The position numbers were made by a program, and so were the translations under genes. From assembly GCA_035249905.1 (NCBI GenBank), contig DATFFT010000113.1, positions 15,369-79,368 on the forward strand: a stretch of 64,000 nucleotides of DNA, in the 5' to 3' direction. This stretch comes from JAOUEA01 sp035249905. Its GTDB lineage: Bacteria; Actinomycetota; UBA4738; HRBIN12. The notes under the pieces were generated by a model. The model was not told where the DNA came from. It saw nothing but the letters and a program-made list of their open reading frames with translations, and did not search any database. The stretch's first letter is position 1; each line of letters opens with the position of its first letter. This document shows, piece after piece, positions 32,448-41,632 of the stretch.

Positions 32448-33833
32448 ATGCTCCTGCACGAGATCGCCGCGTCGGTGCGCGAGCGGCACGCTTCGGCCGA
32501 GGCGCTGGTCGCCGAGTCGCTCGGGCGCATCGAACGCCTCGACGGACCGATCAATGCCGTGGTGCTCACCCGCGGGGACGGCGCCTTCGCCGATGCGGCG
32601 GCGATCGACGCACGCATCGAGGCGGGAGAGGACCCGGGCCCACTGGCCGGGCTGCCGCTGCTCGTGAAGGACAACGAGGACGCCGCCGGGCTGCCGACGA
32701 CGTTCGGTTCGTTGCTCCGCGAGCATGCCCCACCCGCCGAACGCGACTGTGAGATCGTCGGTCGGCTCCGCGCGGCCGGGGCCGTCGTCGTCGGGAAGAC
32801 CAACCTGCCCGAGTTCGCGTTCGAGGGGTTCACGTCGAACAGGCTCTTCGGAGACACCCACGACCCGTGGGCGCTCGACTGGTCGCCGGGGGGCTCGAGC
32901 GGCGGCAGCGGCGCCGCGCTCGCGGCGGGCATGGCACCCCTCGCGACCGGAACCGACGGCGGCGGGTCGATCCGCATCCCGGCAGCCTTCTGCGGGCTCG
33001 TCGGGCTGAAGCCGACCGGCGGGCTGATCGGCCGCGATCCGCCCCCGTCGTGGCTCGACTACTCGACGAAGGGACCCCTGACGACGTCGGTGGCCGACGC
33101 CGCCCTGCTGCTTGAGGTGATGCATGGGCCCGTGCACGGTGATCCGACGGCCGTGCCCACGTGGACGCCGCGGCCGGGGGCGTGGCCGACCCGCATCGTG
33201 GCGACGCCCCGCATGATCGACTACGGCCCGCTGCCTGAGGCGATCGCCTCGCTGTTCGAGGAGGCGTTGGCGGCGCTCGAGGCCGCGACCGGGCTCCCGA
33301 TCGAGCGCTTCCCCGCACCGTTCCCCGAGCAGATGGACGACGACTGGTTCACGACGGTCGCCGTGGAAGAGCTCACGTGGATCGGGCGAGAGGAAGTGGC
33401 CCACCGGTCCGACGATCTGACGCCGTACCTACGCAGGACCCTCGAGATCGCGGCCACGATCACGGCCGATGAGTACCTGTCGGCCCGCCGGCGCCGCTTC
33501 GCGTTCACCCGGACCCTGGACGGGCTGCTCGGCGACGACACGGTGATGATCTCCCCGACGATGTGCGTCGAGGGCTTCCTCCCGGACGGCCGCTCACCGG
33601 GGGATGACGTCGACGCCACCTCGTCGGCCGCCTACAACACTCAGGCCGCGAACATCACCGGGCACCCGGCGTTGTCGCTTCCGGCGGGGCGTTCGGCCAA
33701 CGGCGTGCCGTTCGGGATCCAGGTCACCGGGCCTCGGTTCGCCGACGACCTCGTGCTCGCGGTGGGCCTCGCCTGGGAGGCCACGCAGCCGTGGCCGCTC
33801 GTGGCGCCAGGCTTCACGCCGTTCGGTGAGTGA
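32448..33833 (+). CDS. Amidase (amidase signature family)
   Basis: A 461-residue amidase. The Ser-Ser-Lys catalytic triad is in place: Lys in LLVKDNEDAAG (about residue 75), and the signature GGSSGGSGAALAAGMAPLATGTDGGGS-like region (about residues 150-175) with both serines. The following SIRIPAAFCGLVGLKPT is also typical. Hydrolyses a carboxamide to acid and ammonia; substrates range from aliphatic amides to peptides. It is not GatA judging by the absence of gatB/C nearby. The start is supported by a TACGCT box at leaderless spacing. Confidence 0.93.
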   Translation: MLLHEIAASVRERHASAEALVAESLGRIERLDGPINAVVLTRGDGAFADAAAIDARIEAGEDPGPLAGLPLLVKDNEDAAGLPTTFGSLLREHAPPAERDCEIVGRLRAAGAVVVGKTNLPEFAFEGFTSNRLFGDTHDPWALDWSPGGSSGGSGAALAAGMAPLATGTDGGGSIRIPAAFCGLVGLKPTGGLIGRDPPPSWLDYSTKGPLTTSVADAALLLEVMHGPVHGDPTAVPTWTPRPGAWPTRIVATPRMIDYGPLPEAIASLFEEALAALEAATGLPIERFPAPFPEQMDDDWFTTVAVEELTWIGREEVAHRSDDLTPYLRRTLEIAATITADEYLSARRRRFAFTRTLDGLLGDDTVMISPTMCVEGFLPDGRSPGDDVDATSSAAYNTQAANITGHPALSLPAGRSANGVPFGIQVTGPRFADDLVLAVGLAWEATQPWPLVAPGFTPFGE

Positions 33834-33869
33834 GGCGGGCCCTGCCGGCGGTTCGTCGGCGACCTGCGA

Positions 33870-34664
33870 TCAACTCGTCAGGTCGCGCCGGTCGAATGCG
33901 AACGCGGCGACCACGTAGGACACGCCCGCGATGCCGCCGAGCACGAGGATGTTGGCCGCGTGGAGGCCACCGATGAGCACCTCCGGGTCCTGATACCAGC
34001 GGAACGGTGTGAACGGTCGCAAGGGCGACAACCATTCGACCGTCGGTGCGACGGCGTTCACGATGAACGTCAGGACGGCGAGCCCGCCGGCGACGGCGTT
34101 CGCCAGGGTGCGGCGGCCGGTGGCGGCCCCGATCGCGAACGCCACGCCGCCGAACGAGAGGCCCAGCAGCGCCAGCATCAGGCACGCGGCCAGCACGTCG
34201 ATGACGGGAACCGAGAGACCGAACGGCGGGCCCACGAGCGCGATCGTGGCGGCGGCAACGCCGGCGAGCACGACGGCCCCGCCCACGGTCGCGAGCGCCT
34301 TCGTGGCCAGCACCTGCCGGCGGCGAACCGGGGTGGAGAGCAGAAGGTCGAGGGTGCCGGCTTCCTCTTCGCCGGCGATCGAGCGGGCACCTGCGCCGAT
34401 CGCGAACAGGGCCATGATCAGCGGACCGATCGTGTTGAAGAACTCGCCTTCGAGGTAGCCCACCGGCGTGGTGTAGCCCCCGGCGCCGACGATGTTCCGG
34501 ATCGCCTCGGGCAAGGCGTCGATGTAGGACTGCAGATCGGCGGCGCTCTCCTTGATGCTGGGATAGAAGGCCGCGTACAGGGCCACGGCGCCGGCCACGC
34601 CGATGCCCCACCCGACCAGCGCTCGTCGCTCGTCGCGCACGGCCTTGGCGAGCAGCCCGCTCAT
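33870..34664 (-). CDS. ABC-2 type transporter permease
   Basis: Membrane subunit of an ABC exporter, 264 residues and about six helices. The first helix is followed by a large extracellular loop (residues 35-75), and the loop GARSIAGEEEAGTLDLLLSTPVRRRQVL is the standard ABC-2 coupling region. It overlaps the ATPase gene by 4 bases (ATGA), so the two form one exporter. Substrate unknown; lipids, drugs or antibiotics are typical for this class. Confidence 0.88.
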   Translation of the reverse strand: MSGLLAKAVRDERRALVGWGIGVAGAVALYAAFYPSIKESAADLQSYIDALPEAIRNIVGAGGYTTPVGYLEGEFFNTIGPLIMALFAIGAGARSIAGEEEAGTLDLLLSTPVRRRQVLATKALATVGGAVVLAGVAAATIALVGPPFGLSVPVIDVLAACLMLALLGLSFGGVAFAIGAATGRRTLANAVAGGLAVLTFIVNAVAPTVEWLSPLRPFTPFRWYQDPEVLIGGLHAANILVLGGIAGVSYVVAAFAFDRRDLTS

Positions 34665-35587
34665 GGCGGTTCCTCGCGATCGGTCTCGGCCGGGGCTGTC
34701 CCATCGGTCCCGAAGAATCCGAGGAAGAGATCCTCGAGGCCCGGTTCGTGCGTCTCCACGTTCACGACCGTGAATCGCGCGGCGGTCTTGATCACCGCGT
34801 CGAGGGGTCCTTCCACAGACAGCGAGAGCTCGTCGCCGTGCGCGTCGACCTCACGGACGCTCGGCAGGCCCTCGAACGCCGCCGACGGGGCCTGACCGTC
34901 GAAATGCAGCTCCAGCCTCCGGAGCGCGTGAGCCTTCAGCTGACCGATGTCGGCCACCGTGACGATCCGTCCCTCCCGCACGATCGCGACCCGGTCGCAG
35001 GTCCGCTCGACCTCGGGCATCACGTGCGACGACAGGAAGACGGTCGTCCCCCTCGCTCGTTCCTCGTCGACCAACGCGTAGAACGTCTGCTGCATCAGCG
35101 GGTCGAGCCCCTGGGTCGGCTCGTCGAGCACGAGCAGGTCGGGCCGGTGCATGAATGCCTGCACGAGTCCGATCTTCTGCTTGTTGCCGTGCGAGAGATC
35201 CTTGATCGGACGCGCGAGATCGAGCAGCAGCCGCTCCGCCAGCTCCTCGACGAACGGCCATGCGACCCCGCCCCGCAGTGATGCGAACGTGCGCAGGTAC
35301 TCCTCACCCGAGAGGCGCGGGTACAGGACGAGCTCGCCCGGCAGGTACCCGACCCGAGCGTGCACCCGGACGCCGTCCGTCCGCGGGTCCAGGCCGAAGA
35401 CAAGCACCGTGCCCGAGGTCGGGCGGATGAAGTCGAGCATCGTTCGGATCGTGGTGGTCTTCCCTGCGCCGTTCGGTCCGAGGAAGCCGAACACCTGCCC
35501 CTGGGGAACCTCGAACGTGACCTCTTCGACCCCGCGGGACGTTCCGTAGTACTTGGTCAGCGCGATCGCCTCGACGATCGTGCTCAC
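34661..35587 (-). CDS. ABC transporter ATP-binding protein (DrrA/CcmA-like)
   Basis: ATPase of the exporter, 308 residues. It has Walker A GPNGAGKTT, the signature LSHGNKQKIGL in place of LSGGQ, Walker B LLVLDEPTQGLDP and the H-loop FLSSHVMPEVE. A C-terminal domain of about 90 residues typical of drug/lipid exporter ATPases follows. The frame continues far upstream without a stop, but GTG 35587 starts right at the first strand and overlaps the stop of the formate/nitrite channel gene by 3 bases, so the three genes form one unit. Confidence 0.92.
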   Translation of the reverse strand: MSTIVEAIALTKYYGTSRGVEEVTFEVPQGQVFGFLGPNGAGKTTTIRTMLDFIRPTSGTVLVFGLDPRTDGVRVHARVGYLPGELVLYPRLSGEEYLRTFASLRGGVAWPFVEELAERLLLDLARPIKDLSHGNKQKIGLVQAFMHRPDLLVLDEPTQGLDPLMQQTFYALVDEERARGTTVFLSSHVMPEVERTCDRVAIVREGRIVTVADIGQLKAHALRRLELHFDGQAPSAAFEGLPSVREVDAHGDELSLSVEGPLDAVIKTAARFTVVNVETHEPGLEDLFLGFFGTDGTAPAETDREEPP

Positions 35588-36435
35588 GACGCTTCCCTTC
35601 GCGGTCGAAGGTAGACGAACCAGTAGACGAGGCCGACCAGCACGGCACCACCCACGATGTTCCCGATCGTGGCCGCGGCCAGGTTCGAGCCGAACCCGAG
35701 GACGTCGAGCCCTTCGACGGCCTCGCCACCAGGTAGATCTCGCTGGAGCAGCAGCCCGACCGGGATGAAGTACATGTTCGCGATCGAATGCTCGAACCCC
35801 GAGGCGACGAACGCGCTGATCGGGAAGACGATCGCGAAGACCTTGTCGACGATCGTGCGCCCGCCCGTCGCGAGCCAGACGGCCAGGCAGACGAGCGCGT
35901 TCGCGAGCACGGCCCGCCACAGCACGGCCCAGAACGGGAGCGATGCTTTCGCTGCAGCGATCGACACGGCGCTCGCGCCCACCGCGCCCTCGTCCTGCGA
36001 TCCCCAGTCGCCCAGCCAGACGAAGACGGCGATCGACAGCGCGCCCACGAAGTTCCCGATGTAGACGATCGTCCAGTTGCGCAGGAGGCGTGCGATCGGC
36101 ACCTTTCCGCTCACCACGCTCATGACGATCAGGTTGTTCCCGGTGAACAGCTCGGCTCCGGCGACGACGACGAGGATCAGCCCCAGCGAGAAGCCGATGC
36201 CGGACAGCCAGCGGGTGACGCCGAAGCCGAGCTGGGATCCGGTGCCGATCATCGTTGCGAGCACGGCTCCGAGCCCGATGAACGCGCCCGCGAGCACGCC
36301 GAGGACGAACGTCGTCACGAGCGGCGCGTTCGCCTTGGCGACGCCGCGGGTCTCGACCAGGGCGGCGATCTCGGCGGGCGCGAACGCATCCATGCCCGAC
36401 ATCGGATGCGCGGGTGCGGTGGGTCGCGAGCTCAT
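35584..36435 (-). CDS. Formate/nitrite transporter (FNT) family channel
   Basis: A 283-residue FNT channel with six helices. The landmarks are GAFIGLGAVLATMIGTG, AGAELFTGNNLIVM (the NPA-like hairpin with conserved Glu and Asn), and GFEHSIANMYFIP with the central pore His. FNT pentamers pass formate, nitrite, hydrosulfide or lactate. Gene order here (FNT then an ABC exporter pair, overlapping stop/start) is unusual. No ribosome site precedes ATG 36435. Hydrosulfide is worth considering given the sulfur island in the same region, but formate or nitrite is the family default. Confidence 0.9.
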   Translation of the reverse strand: MSSRPTAPAHPMSGMDAFAPAEIAALVETRGVAKANAPLVTTFVLGVLAGAFIGLGAVLATMIGTGSQLGFGVTRWLSGIGFSLGLILVVVAGAELFTGNNLIVMSVVSGKVPIARLLRNWTIVYIGNFVGALSIAVFVWLGDWGSQDEGAVGASAVSIAAAKASLPFWAVLWRAVLANALVCLAVWLATGGRTIVDKVFAIVFPISAFVASGFEHSIANMYFIPVGLLLQRDLPGGEAVEGLDVLGFGSNLAAATIGNIVGGAVLVGLVYWFVYLRPRREAS

Positions 36436-36514
36436 GACCGCATCGTCCCCCGTCCCCGCGATGTGCGCGACCGGCCGCCCGGCCCGCAGCTCGCGGGTCG
36501 ACCGGACACAGCTC

Positions 36515-36564
36515 GTGGCGGGCGCTACGGGCCGAGGTCGTGGCTCGCGCTACGGGCCGAGGTT
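36515..36564. repeat. 25-base tandem duplication at the end of the DAO oxidase gene
   Basis: Two copies (36515-36539 and 36540-36564) of a 25-base unit agree at 22 positions. Copy 2 contains the last codons and stop of the oxidase gene; copy 1 repeats them downstream, including a second TAG in the same relative place. Protein length is not affected. Confidence 0.75.
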
Positions 36565-37989
36565 GTACCCGAGCCGACGCGGCAGCCTGGCCACGAAGTC
36601 CACGAACGGGTTGGGCTGCTCGCCTCGGTCCTCGAGCTCGTCCTTGTGGCGGATCGCACGGTTCGCGATCAGCGCTCCCGGCGAACGGATCGGCTCGGGA
36701 GGAAACCGCATCGGATCGGCGTCGACGATGGGCAGGTCGAGCACCTCGTCGTAGCGCCCCAGTGCCCGGTGCGCGAGGATGCGCCCGCCGAGGTGGGCCG
36801 GACCGACCCCGTTCCCGGTGTACCCGAGCCCGTGGTGCACCGTGCCGCCATCGAGCGTGCCGAAGAACGGCAGGTGCGAGCCGGAGACGTCGATCGGTCC
36901 GCCCCACCCCGCCTCGATGGGCACGTCGGCGAAGCTCGGGAACATGCGGTGCAGGTCGGCGATCGCCACTCGCAGCGAGGCCTCGTCGTAGGCGAACCGC
37001 GGCCCGATCGAGCGGGCGAGGTCGGGCTGCATGCCACCCACACCGAACGCGATCCGGCCGTCGGGCGTGGTGCGAACGTAGTGCAGCGCCGCCCGGTAGT
37101 CGCTCAGGCCCGCGCCGTTCGTCCAGCCGATCTCTTCGATGCGCTCCGGCGCCGCGGCGGTCAGCACGATGTAGCTGCCGCGCACCGTGATCGCACGACG
37201 GAAGCGTTTCCAGTGAGCGGCCCAGGCGTTGAGCGCGATCACGGTCGCGCCCGAACGCACGGTGCCCGCGGGGGTCTCGGCCACGGAGGGCGAACCCGCT
37301 CCGAACCGCGTGACGGGTGTGTGCTCGTGCACCCGCACGCCCATCTCCATCACCACTCGGCGCAGGCCGAGCGCGAGGCGTGCCGGCTGCACGGTCGCGC
37401 CGTATCGTCCGGCGATCCCGCCCCGGAACACGGGGGAGTCGACGAGGTTCCGCACCCCCTCGCCCGAGAGCACCTCGAAATCGTCGGCGATCCCGAGCCG
37501 TTCTGCGGCGATCACCAGGTCGCCCCACGCCCCGATCTGGGTCTCCGACGCCGCGACCCCCAGATCGCCGTCGGCGCGGAACCACGCGTCGACGGCGTGC
37601 TCCTCGCAGAAGGTGCCGATCGCCTCGACGCTCGCCTCACCTGCCCGACACAGGCGGAGCGCGGCCGCGTCGCCGAGCTGCCGGGTGAGGTGCGGCAGCT
37701 CGTTCCAGAAGCTGCTCACGAAGCCACCGTTGCGCCCGCTCGGGCCGCCGCCGCAGATGTCCTGCTCGAGCACGATCACGTCGACCGCGGGATCGAGCCG
37801 CTTCAGCTGGTACGCCGTCCACAACCCCGTGTATCCGCCGCCGAGGATGGCGACGTCGGCCGTGGTGTCGCCCTGTAGCGACGGTGCGTCCTCGCCGGCG
37901 AACTCGGGTCGGGCGAGGGCCTCGCGGAGCCACCAGCTCCGCCCCTCGTCGGGTGGCACGGGCGTGGCGGAGGTTTCGGTCGCGCTCAT
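36550..37989 (-). CDS. FAD-dependent amine/amino acid oxidase (DAO/PuuB-like)
   Basis: A 479-residue FAD oxidoreductase of the DAO family. The Rossmann motif is VAILGGGYTGLWTAYQLKRLDP (about residues 47-68), followed by the branch-specific GGGPSGRNGGF loop, and the C-terminal GYTGNGVGPAHLGGRILA block. The style matches gamma-glutamylputrescine oxidase (PuuB) and related amine oxidases rather than glycine oxidase. TACGCT lies about 10 bases before ATG 37989. Divergent from ilvD. Likely deaminates a polyamine derivative or amino acid; no other puu gene is present. Confidence 0.88.
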   Translation of the reverse strand: MSATETSATPVPPDEGRSWWLREALARPEFAGEDAPSLQGDTTADVAILGGGYTGLWTAYQLKRLDPAVDVIVLEQDICGGGPSGRNGGFVSSFWNELPHLTRQLGDAAALRLCRAGEASVEAIGTFCEEHAVDAWFRADGDLGVAASETQIGAWGDLVIAAERLGIADDFEVLSGEGVRNLVDSPVFRGGIAGRYGATVQPARLALGLRRVVMEMGVRVHEHTPVTRFGAGSPSVAETPAGTVRSGATVIALNAWAAHWKRFRRAITVRGSYIVLTAAAPERIEEIGWTNGAGLSDYRAALHYVRTTPDGRIAFGVGGMQPDLARSIGPRFAYDEASLRVAIADLHRMFPSFADVPIEAGWGGPIDVSGSHLPFFGTLDGGTVHHGLGYTGNGVGPAHLGGRILAHRALGRYDEVLDLPIVDADPMRFPPEPIRSPGALIANRAIRHKDELEDRGEQPNPFVDFVARLPRRLGYNLGP

Positions 37990-38148
37990 CGCGTTCGTCA
38001 GCGTATCGTCCGAACGAGCCCGACGGCGTCCCCGCCGGGCGGGCATCGACCCGACGATCTGGGGCGAGCCCGGACGATCGGGGTCCGTCGCGGGGTCGCC
38101 GCCGGTTGCTACGGTGAGGGCCCACGTCTCCGTCTCAGGAAGGATCTC

Positions 38149-39825
38149 ATGGTCGGCGAGCGCCCCCGTAGCTGGGAGGTCACGGAAGGCCCGCAGCGGG
38201 CCCCCGCCCGAGCGATGTTGCGCGCCGTCGGCCTGAGCGAGGACGACTTCTCCAAGCCGCAGGTCGCGGTCGCCTCGAGCTGGAACGAGGTCACGCCCTG
38301 CAACTACCACCTCGACAAGCTGGCGGCGCTCGCGAAGGAAGGCGTCCGCCAGGGCGACGCCGTGCCGATCGAGTTCACGACGATCGCCGTGAGCGACGGC
38401 ATCGCGATGGGTCACGAGGGCATGAAGGCGTCGCTGATGAGCCGTGACCTGATCGCCGACTCGGTCGAGCTCGTGCTGCATGCCGAGCGCATGGACGCCC
38501 TCGTCGGCATCGCCGGCTGTGACAAGAGCGAGCCCGGCATGTTGATGGCGATGGCCCGCATGAACCTGCCGAGCGTGTACCTCTACGGTGGCACGATCCT
38601 GCCCGGCACCCACCGGGGGCGGGACATCACGATCCAGGACGTCTTCGAGGCGGTCGGCTCCCACGCGAAGGGGACCATCGACGACGACGAGCTGCGCGAC
38701 ATCGAGCGGGCCGCCTGCCCCACCACCGGATCGTGCGCCGGCATGTACACCGCCAACACGATGGCGGCGGTCGGCGAGGCGATCGGCATGTCGCTGCCTG
38801 GTTCGGCGTCGCCGCCGGCGGTCGACTACCGGCGCGAGGTCGCCGCTCGCGAGTCGGGCATCCACGCGGCGCGACTCGTGGCCGAGGGCGGCCCGCTGCC
38901 GCGCGACATCCTGACCAAGCAAGCCTTCGAGAACGCGATCGCGGTCGTGATGGCGCTGGCTGGGTCGACGAACGCCGTGCTGCATCTGCTCGCGATCGCG
39001 CGCGAGGCCCACGTCGAGCTGCAGCTCGACGATTTCGACCGCGTCGCCCGCGACGTTCCGCACCTCGTCGACGTGCGTCCCGCCGGACGCTTCGTGATGA
39101 GCGACATCGACCGCGTCGGCGGTGTGCAGGTCGTGATGCGCGAGCTGCTCGACGCCGGCCTGCTGCACGGCGAGTGCCTGACCGTGACCGGGAAGTCGAT
39201 CGCCGAGAACCTCGCGGCGATGGAGGTCGCCGCGCCCGACGGCGAGGTCGTGCACCCCCCGAGCGATCCGATCCACCCGTGGGGCGGGCTCGCGATCCTA
39301 CGAGGGAACATCGCTCCCGACGGCGCCGTGATCAAGGTCGCCGGGGCCGCCGCGACCTCGTTCGAGGGAACGGCGAAGTGCTTCGACTCCGAACAGGCTG
39401 CGTTCGAGGCGGTCACCGGCGGCGGCATCGAGGCCGGCGACGTGATCGTGATCCGCTACGAGGGTCCGAAGGGCTCGCCGGGCATGCCCGAGATGCTCGC
39501 GGTGACCGCGGCGGTGGCCGGCGCCGGTCTCGGCAAGGACGTCGCGCTGATCACCGACGGACGCTTCAGCGGCGCGACGAAGGGCTACAGCGTCGGCCAC
39601 ATCGTGCCGGAGGCCTTCGTGGGCGGCCCGATCGCGCTGGTGCATGACGGCGACCGCATCCGCATCGACGCCGACGCCCGGGCGATCGAGGTGCTCGTCG
39701 ACGACGCTGAGCTCGATCGACGGCGAAGCGAGTGGACGCAGCCCGAGCCTCGGTACACGCAGGGGGCGCTCGCGAAGTACGCGCGTGAGGTCGGCTCGGC
39801 CGATCACGGGGCGGTGACGTGGTGA
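38149..39825 (+). CDS. ilvD: Dihydroxy-acid dehydratase IlvD
   Basis: Iron-sulfur dehydratase of valine, isoleucine and CoA precursor synthesis, 558 residues, the full family length. Cluster and active-site landmarks include ASSWNEVTPCNYHL, GIAGCDKSEPGMLMAM, ACPTTGSCAGMYTANTM and the late TDGRFSGATKGYSVGHIVPEA. ATG 38149 follows CAGGAAGG. It overlaps thrC by 4 bases, linking branched-chain and threonine synthesis. It is 13 kb from the ilvBNC operon and so separately controlled; no attenuator is seen here. Confidence 0.97.
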   Translation: MVGERPRSWEVTEGPQRAPARAMLRAVGLSEDDFSKPQVAVASSWNEVTPCNYHLDKLAALAKEGVRQGDAVPIEFTTIAVSDGIAMGHEGMKASLMSRDLIADSVELVLHAERMDALVGIAGCDKSEPGMLMAMARMNLPSVYLYGGTILPGTHRGRDITIQDVFEAVGSHAKGTIDDDELRDIERAACPTTGSCAGMYTANTMAAVGEAIGMSLPGSASPPAVDYRREVAARESGIHAARLVAEGGPLPRDILTKQAFENAIAVVMALAGSTNAVLHLLAIAREAHVELQLDDFDRVARDVPHLVDVRPAGRFVMSDIDRVGGVQVVMRELLDAGLLHGECLTVTGKSIAENLAAMEVAAPDGEVVHPPSDPIHPWGGLAILRGNIAPDGAVIKVAGAAATSFEGTAKCFDSEQAAFEAVTGGGIEAGDVIVIRYEGPKGSPGMPEMLAVTAAVAGAGLGKDVALITDGRFSGATKGYSVGHIVPEAFVGGPIALVHDGDRIRIDADARAIEVLVDDAELDRRRSEWTQPEPRYTQGALAKYAREVGSADHGAVTW

Positions 39826-41066
39826 CCGCGCATCCGAGGGTCACGTCGCCGGCCGCGTTGCAGTGCCGCATCTGCGGTCAGCAGTACTCGGTCGAACCGC
39901 TCACGATCTGCGAGGAGTGCTTCGGGCCCCTCGAGCCCGCATACGATCTCCAGGCGATCGACGGCGTCGACTTCCGCAAGCAGGCCGAAGCCGGGCCGCA
40001 GACGCTCTGGCGATACGAGTCGCTCCTGCCGGGCGGGCCGGGCATCGAGCGGATCGACCTCGGCGCCGGGTTCACGCCATTCCGCAAGGCGGACAACCTG
40101 GCGTCCGCGCTCGGCCACGACGGCACGATCTGGGTGAAGGACGACTCGGTGAACCCGTCGAACTCGTTCAAGGACCGGGTCGTGAGCGTCGCGACGACGA
40201 TGGCGCGCGCGTTCGGGTTCGAGGCGATTTCGTGCGCATCGACGGGGAACCTCGCGAACGCCACCGCCGCGCACGCCGCGAAGGCCGGCATCCCGAGCTA
40301 CGTGTTCGTGCCCGACGACCTCGAGCGCGCGAAGATCCTCGCGACCGAGGCATACGGCGCGAAGGTCGTGGCGGTCAAGGGCAACTACGACGACGTGAAC
40401 CGTCTGTGCAGCGAGGTCGCCGACGCCCTGCCGTGGGCGTTCGTCAACGTGAACATGCGCCCGTATTACGCCGAAGGTTCGAAGTCGCTCGGGTTCGAGA
40501 CCGCCGAGCAGCTCGGCTGGCGGCTGCCCGACCACGTGGTGGTGCCGATCGCGTCGGGCGCGCTGCTCACGAAGATCCACCGGGCGTTCGGCGAGCTGAT
40601 CGCGATCGGCGCGGTCGAGGAGAAGCCGTACCGGGTCTCCGGCGCGCAGGCCGAGGGGTGCCGGCCGGTCGCGCAGGCGTTCCTCGACGGAGCCGACGAC
40701 ATCACGCCGGTCAAGCCCGACACGATCGCGCGTTCGCTCGCGATCGGCGCGCCGGCCGACGGCTTCTTCGCACTGAAGGTCGCGCGGCAGACCGGGGGCC
40801 ACATCGAGTGGTGTACGGAGCAGGAGATCCGCGAGGGCATCACGTTGCTCGCGAGCACCGAGGGCGTGTTCACGGAGACGGCCGGCGGCGTCACGATCGC
40901 GAACCTCAAGCGCATGGTCGATCAGGGGATCGTGCGGCCCGGCGAAGAGATCGTCGCCTACGTGACCGGCAACGGTTACAAGACGATCGACGCGCTCGAG
41001 GGGTTCATCGAGCCGAGCTACCACGTGGCTCCCGACCTCGACGAGTTCCTCGCCGTGCTGGACTGA
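39822..41066 (+). CDS. thrC: Threonine synthase
   Basis: PLP enzyme converting O-phosphohomoserine to threonine, 414 residues. It has the N-terminal zinc-ribbon-like CRICGQ and CEECFG pairs found in the long form, the PLP lysine in SNSFKDRVVS and the glycine-rich phosphate-binding stretch STGNLANATAAHAAK. Tandem GTG codons at 39819 and 39822 could both serve; the second gives the usual 4-base GTGA overlap with ilvD. The C-terminal VTGNGYKT motif is typical of ThrC. Confidence 0.94.
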   Translation: MTAHPRVTSPAALQCRICGQQYSVEPLTICEECFGPLEPAYDLQAIDGVDFRKQAEAGPQTLWRYESLLPGGPGIERIDLGAGFTPFRKADNLASALGHDGTIWVKDDSVNPSNSFKDRVVSVATTMARAFGFEAISCASTGNLANATAAHAAKAGIPSYVFVPDDLERAKILATEAYGAKVVAVKGNYDDVNRLCSEVADALPWAFVNVNMRPYYAEGSKSLGFETAEQLGWRLPDHVVVPIASGALLTKIHRAFGELIAIGAVEEKPYRVSGAQAEGCRPVAQAFLDGADDITPVKPDTIARSLAIGAPADGFFALKVARQTGGHIEWCTEQEIREGITLLASTEGVFTETAGGVTIANLKRMVDQGIVRPGEEIVAYVTGNGYKTIDALEGFIEPSYHVAPDLDEFLAVLD

Positions 41067-41070
41067 GATC

Positions 41071-41616
41071 GTGCACGACTACTGGCACGCGGTGGCCATG
41101 CTCCGGCTCGACCGGCCGCGCGGGCTCACCGAGCTCGAGGCGTGCTTCGCCGGCGGCAAGGCGGCGGAGGGGCTGGTCGGGTTCCGTCGGGGAAGGCTGC
41201 TCGCCACGACGTGGGGCTACGGGCTCGACGCTGCCCTCGAGGGCATGGCGCGGCTGTGGATGCCGTGGCGAGGCAAGGAGTTCTCGCGCCACGCCGCCGA
41301 GGGCGCGAACCAGTTCACGCCGGGGGGTCGGCGGGCGATCAGGGTCGTCTTCCCTCGGTACGCGGGCTTCGCCGACGGCGAGGAAGGCGCCTCGGGCTTC
41401 CGCTTCGCGACGAGCATCGGACCGAGCGCGACCGATCCGGGCCTCACGGTCCTCCGGCTCGACTATCGGAGCGTCGAGGAGAACCCGGCGACAGTGAGGC
41501 GCGTGTTCGACGAGCTCGTGCAGATCGATCACGGGCTCTTCCTCGGGCAGTCCTTGTACAAGCGCAGGGGTAGGCTCGGCAGGGTCGCCTGGTTCGCCCT
41601 GGAAGCCGACGGCTGA
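41071..41616 (+). CDS. Unknown protein downstream of thrC
   Basis: A 181-residue protein I do not recognise. It has no signal peptide or membrane segment. It contains aromatic-rich motifs (HDYWHAVAML, ARLWMPWRGKEF) and an HAAEGANQFTPGG loop. A later stretch FRFATSIGPS and LDYRSVEENPATVRRVFDELVQID looks like a strand then helix, as in small-molecule binding folds. It begins 4 bases after thrC and is probably co-transcribed with ilvD-thrC. Nothing in the sequence fixes a function. Confidence 0.72.
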   Translation: MHDYWHAVAMLRLDRPRGLTELEACFAGGKAAEGLVGFRRGRLLATTWGYGLDAALEGMARLWMPWRGKEFSRHAAEGANQFTPGGRRAIRVVFPRYAGFADGEEGASGFRFATSIGPSATDPGLTVLRLDYRSVEENPATVRRVFDELVQIDHGLFLGQSLYKRRGRLGRVAWFALEADG

Positions 41617-41632
41617 GCTGAGTGGCCCGGCG

